Below, in pieces: positions 15,382 to 24,249 of a stretch of DNA of 45,152 bases; the first letter of the stretch is position 1; each line of letters opens with the position of its first letter. The notes under the pieces are model-generated. The model saw nothing but the letters and a program-made list of their open reading frames with translations. It did no database searches and was not told where the DNA came from. The DNA comes from an uncultured beta proteobacterium (GTDB lineage Bacteria; Pseudomonadota; Gammaproteobacteria; Burkholderiales; SG8-39). The position numbers and the translations under genes are program-made. The stretch is taken from the NCBI GenBank assembly GCA_902826155.1, contig CADEDU010000028.1:31973-77124 (forward strand), given 5' to 3'.

Positions 15382-15504
15382 CCTGCGCGCAACACGCCGC
15401 GACGTGGTGCGCAGCGAGCACCGCGCATCCGCAACGGGCATCGACGTCGACATTGCGCAGCGCGCGCATCCGCCGTAACGGGTGCCGGCAGCAGGGGGCC
15501 ATGC

Positions 15505-16659
15505 ATGAGCGCCATCAAACCGTTTCGACTCGCCGTACCGGACAGCACGCTCGTCGATCTGCGCGAGCGGTTGGCGCGCACCCGCTGGCCCGACGAGCCG
15601 CCGCTCGAACCGTGGTCCACTGGCGCGAGCCTTGCGTACATGAAGCAGTTCGTCGAGTACTGGCGCACCTCGTTCGACTGGCGCGCGCAGGAAGCGCGCA
15701 TCAATGCGCTGCGTCAGTTCACCATGCCGATCGACGGCATCGAGCTGCACTTCATCCACGAGGAGGGCAAGGGGCCGGATCCGATGCCACTGGTGCTCTC
15801 GCACGGCTGGCCGGGTTCGATCGTGGAGTTTCTCGAGATCATTCCGATGCTCACCGACCCGGCGCGTTTCGGTGGCGACGCGCGCGATGCCTTCACCGTG
15901 GTGGCGCCGTCGCTGCCCGGCTACACGCTCTCGTTCAAGCCGGGGCAGAAGCGTTTTCCGGTGGAAGACATCGCGCGCACCTTCGCGCGGCTGATGACCG
16001 ATGTGCTGGGGTACCGGCGCTTCGGTGCGCAAGGCGGCGATTGGGGCTGCTTCGTCAGCTCGCGGCTGGGCTTCGAGTTTCCCGAGCGGCTGATCGGTAT
16101 TCATCTCAATCTGCTCGCGGTGCGGCGCGATCCGAAGATCGTGAGCAACCCCACGCCCGAGGAGAAGGTGTTCCTCGACGAGCTCAATCACTTCCTCAAG
16201 GAAGAGACCGGCTATCAGTGGATCCAGGGCACCAAGCCGCAGACGCTCGCGTATGGCCTGACCGATTCGCCTGCCGGGCTGGCAGCGTGGCTGGTGGAGA
16301 AATTCCGCACCTGGATCGACAGCGACGGCGATCCGACCACGGTGGTACCGCGCGACACGTTGCTCGCCAACATCATGCTCTATTGGATGAGCGGTTCGAT
16401 CGGTTCATCGTTCTGGCCGTATTACGCGCGCATGCACAGCGCCTGGCCGATCCCCGAGGGCAAGACGGTCGACGTGCCGATGGGCTACGTGCAGTTTCCG
16501 AGGGAGATCCTGCGCCCGCCGCGCTCGGTGGCGCAAACCGCTTACAGCAACATCCAGCGCTGGACGGTGAAGAACAAGGGTGGACACTTCGCCGCGATGG
16601 AGAATCCGGCGGTGCTCGCCGAAGAGGTGCGGGCGTTCTTCCGGCCGCTGCGCGGATAG
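15505..16659 (+). CDS. Epoxide hydrolase with EHN domain (microsomal type)
   Basis: This 384-residue enzyme has an N-terminal EHN segment (FRLAVPDSTLVDLRERLART, 8-27; RWPDEP) typical of microsomal-type and juvenile-hormone epoxide hydrolases, followed by an alpha/beta hydrolase core. Visible motifs are HGWPGS (100-105, oxyanion hole), the nucleophile elbow GGDWG with Asp179, and the catalytic His361 in KGGHFAAMENP. Tyr306/Tyr307 in FWPYYARM is a candidate epoxide-polarising tyrosine. It opens epoxides to diols. The ATG at 15505 has AGGGGG 6 bp upstream; the long upstream frame overlapping the AAA gene is not used. It ends 11 bp from the convergent LivF gene. It is a second hydrolase of this chemistry, unrelated in sequence to the one at 4987-5856. 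Confidence 0.93.
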   Translation: MSAIKPFRLAVPDSTLVDLRERLARTRWPDEPPLEPWSTGASLAYMKQFVEYWRTSFDWRAQEARINALRQFTMPIDGIELHFIHEEGKGPDPMPLVLSHGWPGSIVEFLEIIPMLTDPARFGGDARDAFTVVAPSLPGYTLSFKPGQKRFPVEDIARTFARLMTDVLGYRRFGAQGGDWGCFVSSRLGFEFPERLIGIHLNLLAVRRDPKIVSNPTPEEKVFLDELNHFLKEETGYQWIQGTKPQTLAYGLTDSPAGLAAWLVEKFRTWIDSDGDPTTVVPRDTLLANIMLYWMSGSIGSSFWPYYARMHSAWPIPEGKTVDVPMGYVQFPREILRPPRSVAQTAYSNIQRWTVKNKGGHFAAMENPAVLAEEVRAFFRPLRG

Positions 16660-16669
16660 TAGAGGCTAC

Positions 16670-17401
16670 TCATCGAACGCCCAGATAAGCCTCGCGAATC
16701 GCGGCATCGTTGGCCAGTGCCACGGTGCTGCCCGAACGGGTGATGCGCCCGGAGTCCATCACGAATGCGCGCGAGGCCAGCTCGAACGCAGTCGCCACAT
16801 CCTGTTCGACGACCAGCAGCGTGAGTCCTTCTCGATTCAGTTGCTTGAGCGTTTCACACAACTCATCGACGACCCGCGGCGCCAGTCCGAGCGACAGTTC
16901 GTCGATCATCAGCAGGCGCGGCGCCGACATCAGGCCACGGCCGATCGCGCACATCTGCTGCTCGCCGCCCGAAAGCGTGGATGCGTCTTGCGCGCGGCGC
17001 TCGGCCAGCACCGGAAAGGTCGCGAGCACCCGGTCGAGATCGCGCCTGATCGCGGGCTCGCCGTCGCGGCGCAGGTAGGCACCCATCAGCAGGTTGTCGC
17101 GCACGCTCATTCCGGGAAACAACCGGCGACCCTCGGGCACGTGAGCGACTCCGGCGGCGAGCACGGCGTCGCTCTTTGCTCGAGTGAGATCGGTACCGGC
17201 AAAGCGCACCTGACCTTCACTGGCGGTTACCAGACCCGAGATCGTGCGCATCAGCGTGCTCTTGCCCGCGCCGTTGGATCCCACCAGGCAAACGATCTCG
17301 CCTTCGATGATGTCGAGCCCGACGCCCCACAGCACGCGTACGTCGCCATAGCCCGCGCTCAGGTTCTGGACGGTGAGCAGCGACGCGGCGGCTGCGTTCA
17401 C
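16670..17401 (-). CDS. livF: HAAT ABC transporter ATP-binding protein, LivF type (left system)
   Basis: This 243-residue ATPase has Walker A GSNGAGKS (41-48), signature LSGGEQQM (143-150) and Walker B LLMIDE (163-168). The usual Pro after DE is replaced by Leu, and the EGRRLFPGMSVRDNL segment is typical of LivF. The start is GTG at 17401, which overlaps the LivG stop in a GTGA arrangement; the in-frame extension upstream inside livG is not used. It is the last gene of the SBP-livH-livM-livG-livF operon. The family imports branched-chain amino acids, short amides, urea or aromatic acids, so the symbol denotes the family only. Confidence 0.93.
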   Translation of the reverse strand: MNAAAASLLTVQNLSAGYGDVRVLWGVGLDIIEGEIVCLVGSNGAGKSTLMRTISGLVTASEGQVRFAGTDLTRAKSDAVLAAGVAHVPEGRRLFPGMSVRDNLLMGAYLRRDGEPAIRRDLDRVLATFPVLAERRAQDASTLSGGEQQMCAIGRGLMSAPRLLMIDELSLGLAPRVVDELCETLKQLNREGLTLLVVEQDVATAFELASRAFVMDSGRITRSGSTVALANDAAIREAYLGVR

Positions 17402-18144
17402 GTTCGCGCGCCTTGCGCCGCGTAGCGCTTGCCCAGATAGGCCTCCACCACCGCGGCGTCGTTCACCACGTCGTCCGCGCTGCCCACCTTGATCAGCTCG
17501 CCGTGATGGAGCACCGCGATGCGGGTGCACAGATTGAGCACGACCTTCATCAGGTGTTCGATGATCAGGATCGTCACGCCGCTCGCGGCGATCCGGCGGA
17601 TCAGGCCGAGCGCCAGATCGATCTCGGCGGGGTTCAGCCCGGCGTTGACCTCATCCAGAAGCAGCAGGCGCGGCTTCATCGCCAGGCCCTTGGCCAGCTC
17701 GAGGCGCTTGCGCATCGCCAGCGTGAGCGAACGCGCCGGCCGGTCGGCGATGGCGCCGAGCTCGACGAAGCGCAGGTGCTCGAAAGCGTCGGCGCGCGCC
17801 TGGGCGATGCCGCGTGCCGCGCCGGCGAACAGCGCAGCGGCCGCCACGTTCTCGATCACCGTCATTTCCGGAAACGGCTGCACGATCTGGAACGTGCGGG
17901 CGATGCCGCGTCGCGCAGCCTGAAACGGTTTGAGTCGCGTGATCTCGCCGCCGGCGAAGTGGATCGTGCCGCTGCTCGCGGCATGTACGCCGGTCACCAC
18001 GTTGACCAGCGTGGTCTTGCCCGCGCCATTCGGGCCGATGAGGCCGAGGATCTCGCCCTGCTGTACCTCGAGCGAAACGTTGCTCAGCGCACGCAATCCA
18101 CCGAAATTGCGGCCCACTTCGCGCAGCTGCAACAACGCGGTCAT
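17398..18144 (-). CDS. livG: HAAT ABC transporter ATP-binding protein, LivG type (left system)
   Basis: This 248-residue ATPase has Walker A GPNGAGKT (37-44), the LivG-specific GIARTFQIVQPFPEMTVIENV and Walker B LLLLDEV followed by NAGLNPAEI. The signature region reads SLTLAMRKRLELAKGLA rather than LSGGQ or LSYGQQ, a variant seen in some LivG proteins. The start ATG at 18144 overlaps the livM stop by 4 bp, and its own stop overlaps livF, so the ATPases are translationally coupled to the permease genes. It energises import together with LivF. Confidence 0.93.
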   Translation of the reverse strand: MTALLQLREVGRNFGGLRALSNVSLEVQQGEILGLIGPNGAGKTTLVNVVTGVHAASSGTIHFAGGEITRLKPFQAARRGIARTFQIVQPFPEMTVIENVAAAALFAGAARGIAQARADAFEHLRFVELGAIADRPARSLTLAMRKRLELAKGLAMKPRLLLLDEVNAGLNPAEIDLALGLIRRIAASGVTILIIEHLMKVVLNLCTRIAVLHHGELIKVGSADDVVNDAAVVEAYLGKRYAAQGART

Positions 18145-19088
18145 GACGAGGATGGCCCGAGGCGGCGGCCCAGGCGCGATGAAAGCGACAGCAGGCCTTT
18201 GGGCAGAAACAGCACGAGCAACACGATCAGCAGGCCGAGCACGCCGGAATGGATGGTGAGGTAGTTGCGCCAGACTAGCTCCTCCAGCGCAAGAAATACT
18301 GCGGCGCCCACCAACGGACCGAACACCGAGCCGGCACCGCCCAGCAGCACCATCACGATCGGCTTGACCGAGTAGAGCACGTCAAACACGTCGGGCGGCT
18401 CGATATAATGCACCCATGACGCGTAGATCGCGCCCGCGCTGCCGACGAACACCGCCGACAACACGAACGCAGCGGTCTTGTAGGCCGTGGTGTTGATGCC
18501 CAGCATGTCGGCCGCCGCTTCGTTCTGCTGGATGCAGCGCAGCCCGAAGCCGAGCTTGGCGTGCATCACCCACAGCATCGCCGCGAAGTTCAAGGCCGCC
18601 AGCGCCAGCATCGCGTAGAAGAAAAAGCGCGCCTGCGCCTCGACCGAGGCGAGTTGCGGAACCGGCAGATTGAGGCCCATGCCGCCGCCGGTGAGATCGG
18701 TGGCCGCGTTGGCCAGTTCACGCAACACTTCAGCGACCACCAGACTGGCAATCGCGAAGTAATGCCCGCGCAAGCGGAGCAGCGCCGCGCCCATCAACGA
18801 CGCGAACGCAGCAGCGAGCAGGCCGGCCCAAAGCCACGCCAGCGCGATCGGAACGCCGTGCTTCTGCGCGATCGCACCGGCATAGGCGCCGAGTCCGAAG
18901 AATGCGGCCGAAGCGAACGAGGGGTACCCGGTCATGCCGCCGATGAAGTTCCACGACATCGCAAGTACGCCATACATCAGCATGAACGTGCCCAGGCGCA
19001 TCCAGTAGCTGCTGCCCCACAGCGGCAAGGCGGCAAGCACCGCAGCGACGGCAAGGGCAATGACGATCTGGCGTGTGCGGCTGGTCAT
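18141..19088 (-). CDS. livM: HAAT ABC transporter permease, LivM type (left system)
   Basis: This 315-residue inner-membrane permease has about eight to ten hydrophobic segments. It carries the LivM hallmarks YPSFASAAFFGLGAYAGA, LRLRGHYFAIASLVVAEVLRELA, GFGLRCIQQNEAAADMLGINTTAYKTAAFVLSA (the cytoplasmic coupling loop) and VLLGGAGSVFGPLVGA. It starts 4 bp after livH and overlaps livG by 4 bp. It forms the heterodimeric channel with LivH. Confidence 0.93.
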   Translation of the reverse strand: MTSRTRQIVIALAVAAVLAALPLWGSSYWMRLGTFMLMYGVLAMSWNFIGGMTGYPSFASAAFFGLGAYAGAIAQKHGVPIALAWLWAGLLAAAFASLMGAALLRLRGHYFAIASLVVAEVLRELANAATDLTGGGMGLNLPVPQLASVEAQARFFFYAMLALAALNFAAMLWVMHAKLGFGLRCIQQNEAAADMLGINTTAYKTAAFVLSAVFVGSAGAIYASWVHYIEPPDVFDVLYSVKPIVMVLLGGAGSVFGPLVGAAVFLALEELVWRNYLTIHSGVLGLLIVLLVLFLPKGLLSLSSRLGRRLGPSSS

Positions 19089-19092
19089 GGCG

Positions 19093-19959
19093 TCAGTCGT
19101 AGCCCTTGCGACCCATGAGCCCGGTGGGCCGCACCACCAGCATCAGGATCAACAGCCCGAACGACAGCGTGCTGGCGTGCTCCGGACCGAACGCGAGCGC
19201 ACCGAAGCTCTCGACGACCCCCAGCGCCAGACCGCCCACCATCGCGCCGGGCACGCTGCCCAGACCGCCGAGCACGCACACCACGAAGGCCTTGCCGAGG
19301 TACGAGGTGCTGGCGATCGGCGAGATCGGGAAGATGATCGCCAGCAGCGCCCCGGCGGCGCCGGCCATGAGTGCGCCGATGCCGAACGTGATCGCGTAGA
19401 TGCGATGCACGTCCACCCCCATCAGCGCCGCGGCTTCGCGATCCATGCGCACCGCCACGATCGCGCGTCCGACACGCGAGCGTGACAGCACCAGAAACAG
19501 CATTACGGTGAGTGCGAGCGCCAGGCCCATCGCCACCAGTCGATCGAGTGGCACGGTGACCGGTCCGAGCGAGAGGACGCCGAGCGGCGGATCGAGCGTG
19601 AGCTTGCGATAGTCGGCCGTGAACGCGACCAGCATCGCGTTGTTGAGCATCAGATCCAGGCCGAACGTGAGCGTGAGCGTGAGCAGTACGGGCGCCGTGA
19701 TCACGCGATTGACCAGCGTCGCCTGCACCACCGCGCCGAGTGCGAAGAACAGCGGGGCTGCCGCCAGAATCGCCAGAAACGGATGCAGCCCGATCGACTG
19801 GTAGGCGAACAGCGCGAAGTACGAGCCGAGCACGATGAACGACCCGTGCAGCAGGTTGATCACGTTCAGCACGCCCCACACCAGCGAGAAGCCGGCGGCG
19901 ATGCAGGCGTACAGCCCGCCCAGCACGAGGCCGTTGACGAGAATCTGGAGCGTGAGCAT
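19093..19959 (-). CDS. livH: HAAT ABC transporter permease, LivH type (left system)
   Basis: This 288-residue inner-membrane permease has the LivH pattern LVNGLVLGGLYACIAAGFSLVWGVLNVINLLHGSFIVLGSYFAL at the N-terminus. The coupling segment RAIVAVRMDREAAALMGVDVHRIYAITFGIGA and GLGSVPGAMVGGLALGVVE follow. The ATG at 19959 has no clear Shine-Dalgarno sequence; the sequence just upstream is taken up by a GC-rich hairpin (19966-19988). It follows the binding-protein gene by 148 bp and overlaps nothing upstream, so its expression may be set lower than that of the binding protein. Confidence 0.93.
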   Translation of the reverse strand: MLTLQILVNGLVLGGLYACIAAGFSLVWGVLNVINLLHGSFIVLGSYFALFAYQSIGLHPFLAILAAAPLFFALGAVVQATLVNRVITAPVLLTLTLTFGLDLMLNNAMLVAFTADYRKLTLDPPLGVLSLGPVTVPLDRLVAMGLALALTVMLFLVLSRSRVGRAIVAVRMDREAAALMGVDVHRIYAITFGIGALMAGAAGALLAIIFPISPIASTSYLGKAFVVCVLGGLGSVPGAMVGGLALGVVESFGALAFGPEHASTLSFGLLILMLVVRPTGLMGRKGYD

Positions 19960-19965
19960 GCGCAG

Positions 19966-19988
19966 CGCGGTCGCTGATCAGCGCCGCG
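19966..19988 (-). terminator. Hairpin between the left binding-protein gene and livH
   Basis: CGCGG and CCGCG arms enclose the perfect inner palindrome GCTGATCAGC. It sits 7 bp before the livH start and about 120 bp after the binding-protein stop. Stems here commonly cause partial termination or protect the upstream mRNA, giving more binding protein than permease. This role is inferred. Confidence 0.4.
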
Positions 19989-20107
19989 TCGTCATCGCTG
20001 TTCGATCGCGCTGGTCGATGGCGGCCCGAGCGCGCCGGCGCCTGGCGGCCACGCAGCGTTCAGTGGCGGAGGATCGTGGCGCGGGCAAGTGCCGGTCTTC
20101 TACTCGT

Positions 20108-21316
20108 CTACTTCACGCCCAGGCGCAGATCGCCCTGCTTGACCTGCTGCGGGAAGATCACGGTCTGGTTGCCGTTCTGGATCTGGAACACCGGCGGATC
20201 GAGCGAGATCACCTGACCGGACGGGCCGAACTTGATCGGACCGAAGAACGTCACGTCGTTCATGGCGGCGAGTGCGTCGCGCACCGCCTTGCGATCGAGC
20301 GAGCCCGCCTTCTCGATCGCCAGCTGCAGCACCGCACCGGCCGCGGCCGATGATGCCTCGCCGTAGTCGGGCTCGGTGTTGTACTTGGCACGGAACAGCT
20401 TGTTGAAGTTCTCGGTCGAACCGAACACGTCCTTGCCGTTGTAGCGCACCGCCGGATGCCACCAGGCAGCGCTGGTGATGTTCTCGGCCGATTTGCCCAG
20501 CGCTTTGACGAACTCCTTGTACGCCGGGCCGGCGACCATCGTGACCAGCGGCGATTCGATCTTCAGATCACTCATCTGCTTCTTGATGAGGATGACGTCA
20601 TTCATGTAGCCGGTCGCGAAGATCCAGTGCGGCGCCTGCGCCTTGATCTGGGTGAGCGCCGAGGCGTGATCGAGCGTGCCGATCGCGTACTTCTCGAAGT
20701 ACACGACGCTCATGCCGCGCTTCTTGGCCGATTTCTCCATCTCCTGCGCGATGGCCAGCGGAAACAGATCGTTGCGCGCCAGGATCGCCACGCGCTGAAT
20801 ACCCGGTGCCGCCTTGCGCGCAATATCCGACAGCGGCTCGGTCAGCGTGTCGTTAGGCGTGTACACGCCGAACAGGAACTTGTAGTTCTGGTCGTACACC
20901 TCCTTGGAGGAGGCGGTGGCCGCCACGGTGGGCACGCCATGCTTTTCCGAGACGCTGGAGGCGGCTTTGGTGGCGCCTGATCCGAACGGCGAGAACAGGA
21001 AATGCACCTTGTCCTCGGAGATGAGCTTCTCGGTGGCCTGCACCGCACGCGGCGTGTTCGATTGATAGTCGGTGTAGACGATCTGCACTTTCATGCGCTT
21101 GCCGCCGACGTTGATGCCGCCCGCCTTGTTGGCGGTGTCGGCCCACAGGTCGTAGCCGTTCTTGAGCTTCTGCGCCTCGGGCGAGAGCGGCCCGGTGATC
21201 GGCAGCGGCGCGCCCACTTTGATGACGTCCTGCGCGTGTGCGGCCGAGGCGGCGGCGGTCAACGCGAGTGCGAGCGCGCTGAGCTTGAACGGCAAGCGAA
21301 TGCGATGAATAAGCAT
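20108..21316 (-). CDS. HAAT ABC transporter substrate-binding protein (left system)
   Basis: This 402-residue periplasmic protein has the signal peptide LPFKLSALALALTAAASAAHA and a mature start at QDVIKVGAPLPITGPLSPEAQ, the typical beginning of peripla_BP_6 (LivJ/K-like) proteins. VQIVYTDYQSNTPRAVQATEKLI and HFLFSPFGSGATKAASSVSEKHGVPTVAATASS follow the family closely. The ATG at 21316 has AAGGA 9 bp upstream; the ORF reading further upstream enters the divergent promoter region and is not used. It is the first gene of the left operon. Similarity to branched-chain amino acid binders does not fix the ligand. Confidence 0.92.
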   Translation of the reverse strand: MLIHRIRLPFKLSALALALTAAASAAHAQDVIKVGAPLPITGPLSPEAQKLKNGYDLWADTANKAGGINVGGKRMKVQIVYTDYQSNTPRAVQATEKLISEDKVHFLFSPFGSGATKAASSVSEKHGVPTVAATASSKEVYDQNYKFLFGVYTPNDTLTEPLSDIARKAAPGIQRVAILARNDLFPLAIAQEMEKSAKKRGMSVVYFEKYAIGTLDHASALTQIKAQAPHWIFATGYMNDVILIKKQMSDLKIESPLVTMVAGPAYKEFVKALGKSAENITSAAWWHPAVRYNGKDVFGSTENFNKLFRAKYNTEPDYGEASSAAAGAVLQLAIEKAGSLDRKAVRDALAAMNDVTFFGPIKFGPSGQVISLDPPVFQIQNGNQTVIFPQQVKQGDLRLGVK

Positions 21317-21498
21317 GTTGGTGAGTCCTTGAGCGGGGTGCCGCGCGGGTGCGCAAGCGATTGGGCTGGGGCAGTATAGCAACCGCGTTTTTCCCAGTAA
21401 GCACCGTGTAAGTGCGCAAGACTCTACTGTTAGAATCCGCGCGCTTCGCGATACCGGCACGCATAGCCGGGTCGGCGCGCAGCGCACCGAGGAGGCCC
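21317..21498. promoter_or_regulatory. Divergent promoter region between the two HAAT operons
   Basis: On the minus strand a TATACT -10-like box lies at 21373-21378, with a weak TTACTG 16 bp further upstream (21395-21400). On the plus strand a TAGAAT box lies at 21431-21436 without a good -35. The 182 bp must serve both operons. No clear operator palindrome is visible. Confidence 0.3.
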
Positions 21499-23454
21499 AT
21501 GGCAACGCAAGCAAGCGACACCTTTCCGCGTCTGCTGCAACATCACGCGGCCACGCGTGGTGCGCGTCCGGCGATTCGGGAGAAGGCGCTCGGCATCTGG
21601 CAGACCTGGACCTGGTCGGATCTGCTCGCCCAGGTGCGCGCCACAACATGTGGACTTGCAGCACGCGGCTTTCGGCGCGGGTTGAACCTCGCAATCATCG
21701 GTGAGAACCGTCCGCGGCTGTATTGCGCTTTCGCCGCAGCGCAGTCGCTCGGCGGTGTGCCGGTTCCGCTGTACCAGGATGCGGTCGCGCAGGAATGGGT
21801 GTTCGTGTTCCAGAACGCCGAGATCGAATTCGCGATCGCCGAGGATCAGGAGCAGGTCGACAAGCTGCTGGAGATCCAGCCGCAGTGTCCCAAGCTCAAG
21901 CACATCATCTATGACGACAGCCGCGGGCTGCGCAACTACAGCCACCCCGACCTGATCAGCTTCGAGCAGTTGCAGGAACTGGGCCGCGCATTCGATGCCG
22001 CGCATCCGCAGTACTTCCAGTCCGAGATCGATCAGGGCAAGGCGGCCGACGTTGCCGCGATGTTCTATACCTCGGGCACCACCGGCAATCCGAAAGGCGT
22101 CGTCCACACCCATGACAGCCTGCTCAAGGCTGCGCGCATGGGCGCTGAATGGGAGGGGCTCACCGGCGACGAGGAGGTGCTGGCCTATCTGCCGATGGCG
22201 TGGATCGGTCAGAACATCTTCTCGATCGCGCAGGCTTACGTGTGCGGCTACTGTGTGAGCTGCCCGGAGTCGGCCGAGACGGTCACCGCCGACATGCGCG
22301 AGATCGGTCCCACCTACTATTTCGCGCCGCCGCGTCCGTTCGAAGCGCTGCTCACACAGATCACGATCCGCATGGACGACGCGGGCCGGCTCAAGCGCAG
22401 GCTCTACGATTTCTTCATGGCGCACGCGCGCAAGGTCGGCCCGACGATCCTCGACGGCAAGGATCCGGTCGGCCTGTTCGATCGGTTGCTATACCGGGTC
22501 GGTGACTGGCTGGTGTACGGGCCACTGCGAAACGTGCTCGGCATGAGCCGGATCAAGCGCGCGTACACGGGCGGCGAGGCGATCGGCCCCGATCTGTTCA
22601 CGTTCTATCGCTCGATCGGTGTCAATCTGAAGCAGCTCTATGGATCGACCGAGACCGCGGTGTTCGTTTGCATCCAGCCCAATGATCAGGTCAAACCCGA
22701 TACCGTCGGCCCGCCGATGAAGGGCGTGGAGGTCAAGGTGGCCGAGTCCGGCGAAGTGCTGATCCGATCGCCGGGGCTGTTTCGCGAGTACTACAAGAAC
22801 CCCGATGCCACGCGCGAGGCCAAAGACGGCGAAGGCTGGTTCCATACCGGCGATGCCGGGTTCATCGATCGCGACGGCCATCTCAAGATCATCGATCGCG
22901 CCAAGGACGTGGGCCGACTCAACGACGGCACGCTGTTCGCGCCGAAGTATCTGGAGAACAAGCTCAAGTTCTTCCCGTACGTCAAAGAGGCAGTGGCGTT
23001 CGGACACCGGCGCGACAAGGTGTGCGCCATGATCAACATCGACATGGAGGCGGTGGGCAACTGGGCCGAGCGACGCAACCTGCCGTACTCGGGCTATACC
23101 GATCTGGCCAGCCAGGCGGCGGTGTGCGACCTGGTGCGCGAATGCGTGGAGAAGGTGAATGCCGATCTGGCCGCCGACCGCGAACTGGGCGGCTCGCAGA
23201 TCGCCCGCTTCGTGATCCTGCACAAGGAGCTCGACGCCGACGACGGTGAGCTCACGCGCACCCGCAAGGTCCGCCGCGGCTTCATCGCCGACAAGTACGG
23301 CGCGATCGTCGAGGGTTTGTATGGCGACAAGGGCGAGGTGTTCATCGAGACGCAGGTGAAGTTCGAAGACGGCCGCCAGGGCATGGTCAGCGCGAACCTG
23401 CGCATCCTGGAAGCGAAGATCTTCAGCACGGCCGCGGCCAGGAAGGCGGCCTGA
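21499..23454 (+). CDS. Long-chain acyl-CoA synthetase-like AMP-forming ligase
   Basis: This 651-residue enzyme has the adenylate-forming P-loop FYTSGTTGNPKG (189-200), the YGSTETAVF segment (near 380), GWFHTGD (near 446) and DRAKDVG (near 461). A complete C-terminal part includes LTRTRKVRRGFI. Its length and SLGGVPVPLYQDAVAQEW fit the long-chain acyl-CoA synthetase branch, which activates a carboxylic acid to its CoA thioester with ATP. The start ATG at 21499 has GAGGAGG 4 bp upstream. It is the first gene of the right operon, 5 bp before livG, so the activating enzyme is made with the importer. The substrate could be a fatty, alicyclic or aromatic acid; context cannot decide. Confidence 0.92.
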   Translation: MATQASDTFPRLLQHHAATRGARPAIREKALGIWQTWTWSDLLAQVRATTCGLAARGFRRGLNLAIIGENRPRLYCAFAAAQSLGGVPVPLYQDAVAQEWVFVFQNAEIEFAIAEDQEQVDKLLEIQPQCPKLKHIIYDDSRGLRNYSHPDLISFEQLQELGRAFDAAHPQYFQSEIDQGKAADVAAMFYTSGTTGNPKGVVHTHDSLLKAARMGAEWEGLTGDEEVLAYLPMAWIGQNIFSIAQAYVCGYCVSCPESAETVTADMREIGPTYYFAPPRPFEALLTQITIRMDDAGRLKRRLYDFFMAHARKVGPTILDGKDPVGLFDRLLYRVGDWLVYGPLRNVLGMSRIKRAYTGGEAIGPDLFTFYRSIGVNLKQLYGSTETAVFVCIQPNDQVKPDTVGPPMKGVEVKVAESGEVLIRSPGLFREYYKNPDATREAKDGEGWFHTGDAGFIDRDGHLKIIDRAKDVGRLNDGTLFAPKYLENKLKFFPYVKEAVAFGHRRDKVCAMINIDMEAVGNWAERRNLPYSGYTDLASQAAVCDLVRECVEKVNADLAADRELGGSQIARFVILHKELDADDGELTRTRKVRRGFIADKYGAIVEGLYGDKGEVFIETQVKFEDGRQGMVSANLRILEAKIFSTAAARKAA

Positions 23455-23459
23455 GCACG

Positions 23460-24248
23460 ATGGCCGGCGAGCGCAAGATCGGCGCACCGATCCTGACCGT
23501 CGAGGGCATCTCGCTCTCGTTCGGCGGGGTCAAGGCGCTGCAGAATGTCTCGTTCGATGTCCGCGAGCACGAGATCCGCGCCATCATCGGGCCCAACGGT
23601 GCGGGCAAGAGTTCGATGCTCAACGTGATCAACGGCGTGTACCACCCGCAGCAGGGCACGATCCGCTATCAGGGCGCGGAGTTCCACGACATGGACTCCC
23701 ATCAGGTCGCCCGCAGCGGCATCGCCCGCACGTTCCAGAATCTGGCCTTGTTCAAGGGCATGTCGGTGCTCGACAACATCATGACCGGCCGCAATCTGCG
23801 GATGCGCTCGAACTTGCTGCTGCAGGCGCTGCGCATCGGGCCCGCGTTGCGCGAGGAGCTCGAGCATCGCACCGTGGTGGAGAACATCATCGAGTTTCTG
23901 GAGATCCAGGCCTACCGCAAGACGCCGGTTGGCCGGCTGCCCTACGGCCTGCAGAAGCGCGTCGACCTGGCGCGCGCGCTGGCAATGGAGCCGAAGGTGC
24001 TGCTGCTCGATGAGCCGATGGCGGGCATGAATCTCGAGGAGAAGCAGGACATGTGCCGCTTCATCCTCGACGTGAACGATCAGTTCGGCACCACGATCGT
24101 CCTGATCGAGCACGACATGGGCGTGGTGATGGACATCTCCGATCGCGTCGTCGTGCTCGACTACGGCAAGAAGATCGGCGACGGCACACCCGACGACGTG
24201 CGTGCGAACCAGGCGGTCATCGACGCCTATCTCGGGGTGAGTCACTGA
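23460..24248 (+). CDS. livG: HAAT ABC transporter ATP-binding protein, LivG type (right system)
   Basis: This 262-residue ATPase has Walker A GPNGAGKS (44-51), the LivG segment GIARTFQNLALFKGMSVLDNIMTGRN and Walker B KVLLLDEPMAGMNLEE. The signature region is RLPYGLQKRVDLARAL. It begins 5 bp after the acyl-CoA ligase stop and ends 1 bp before livH, so the genes are tightly co-transcribed. It couples ATP hydrolysis to import with the LivF at 27780-28592. Confidence 0.93.
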   Translation: MAGERKIGAPILTVEGISLSFGGVKALQNVSFDVREHEIRAIIGPNGAGKSSMLNVINGVYHPQQGTIRYQGAEFHDMDSHQVARSGIARTFQNLALFKGMSVLDNIMTGRNLRMRSNLLLQALRIGPALREELEHRTVVENIIEFLEIQAYRKTPVGRLPYGLQKRVDLARALAMEPKVLLLDEPMAGMNLEEKQDMCRFILDVNDQFGTTIVLIEHDMGVVMDISDRVVVLDYGKKIGDGTPDDVRANQAVIDAYLGVSH

Positions 24249-24249
24249 T

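Noticed and set aside
17398..24248. Right and left HAAT operons as a recent inverted duplication
   Set aside because: Subunits differ in length and sequence, signature motifs differ and gene order differs.
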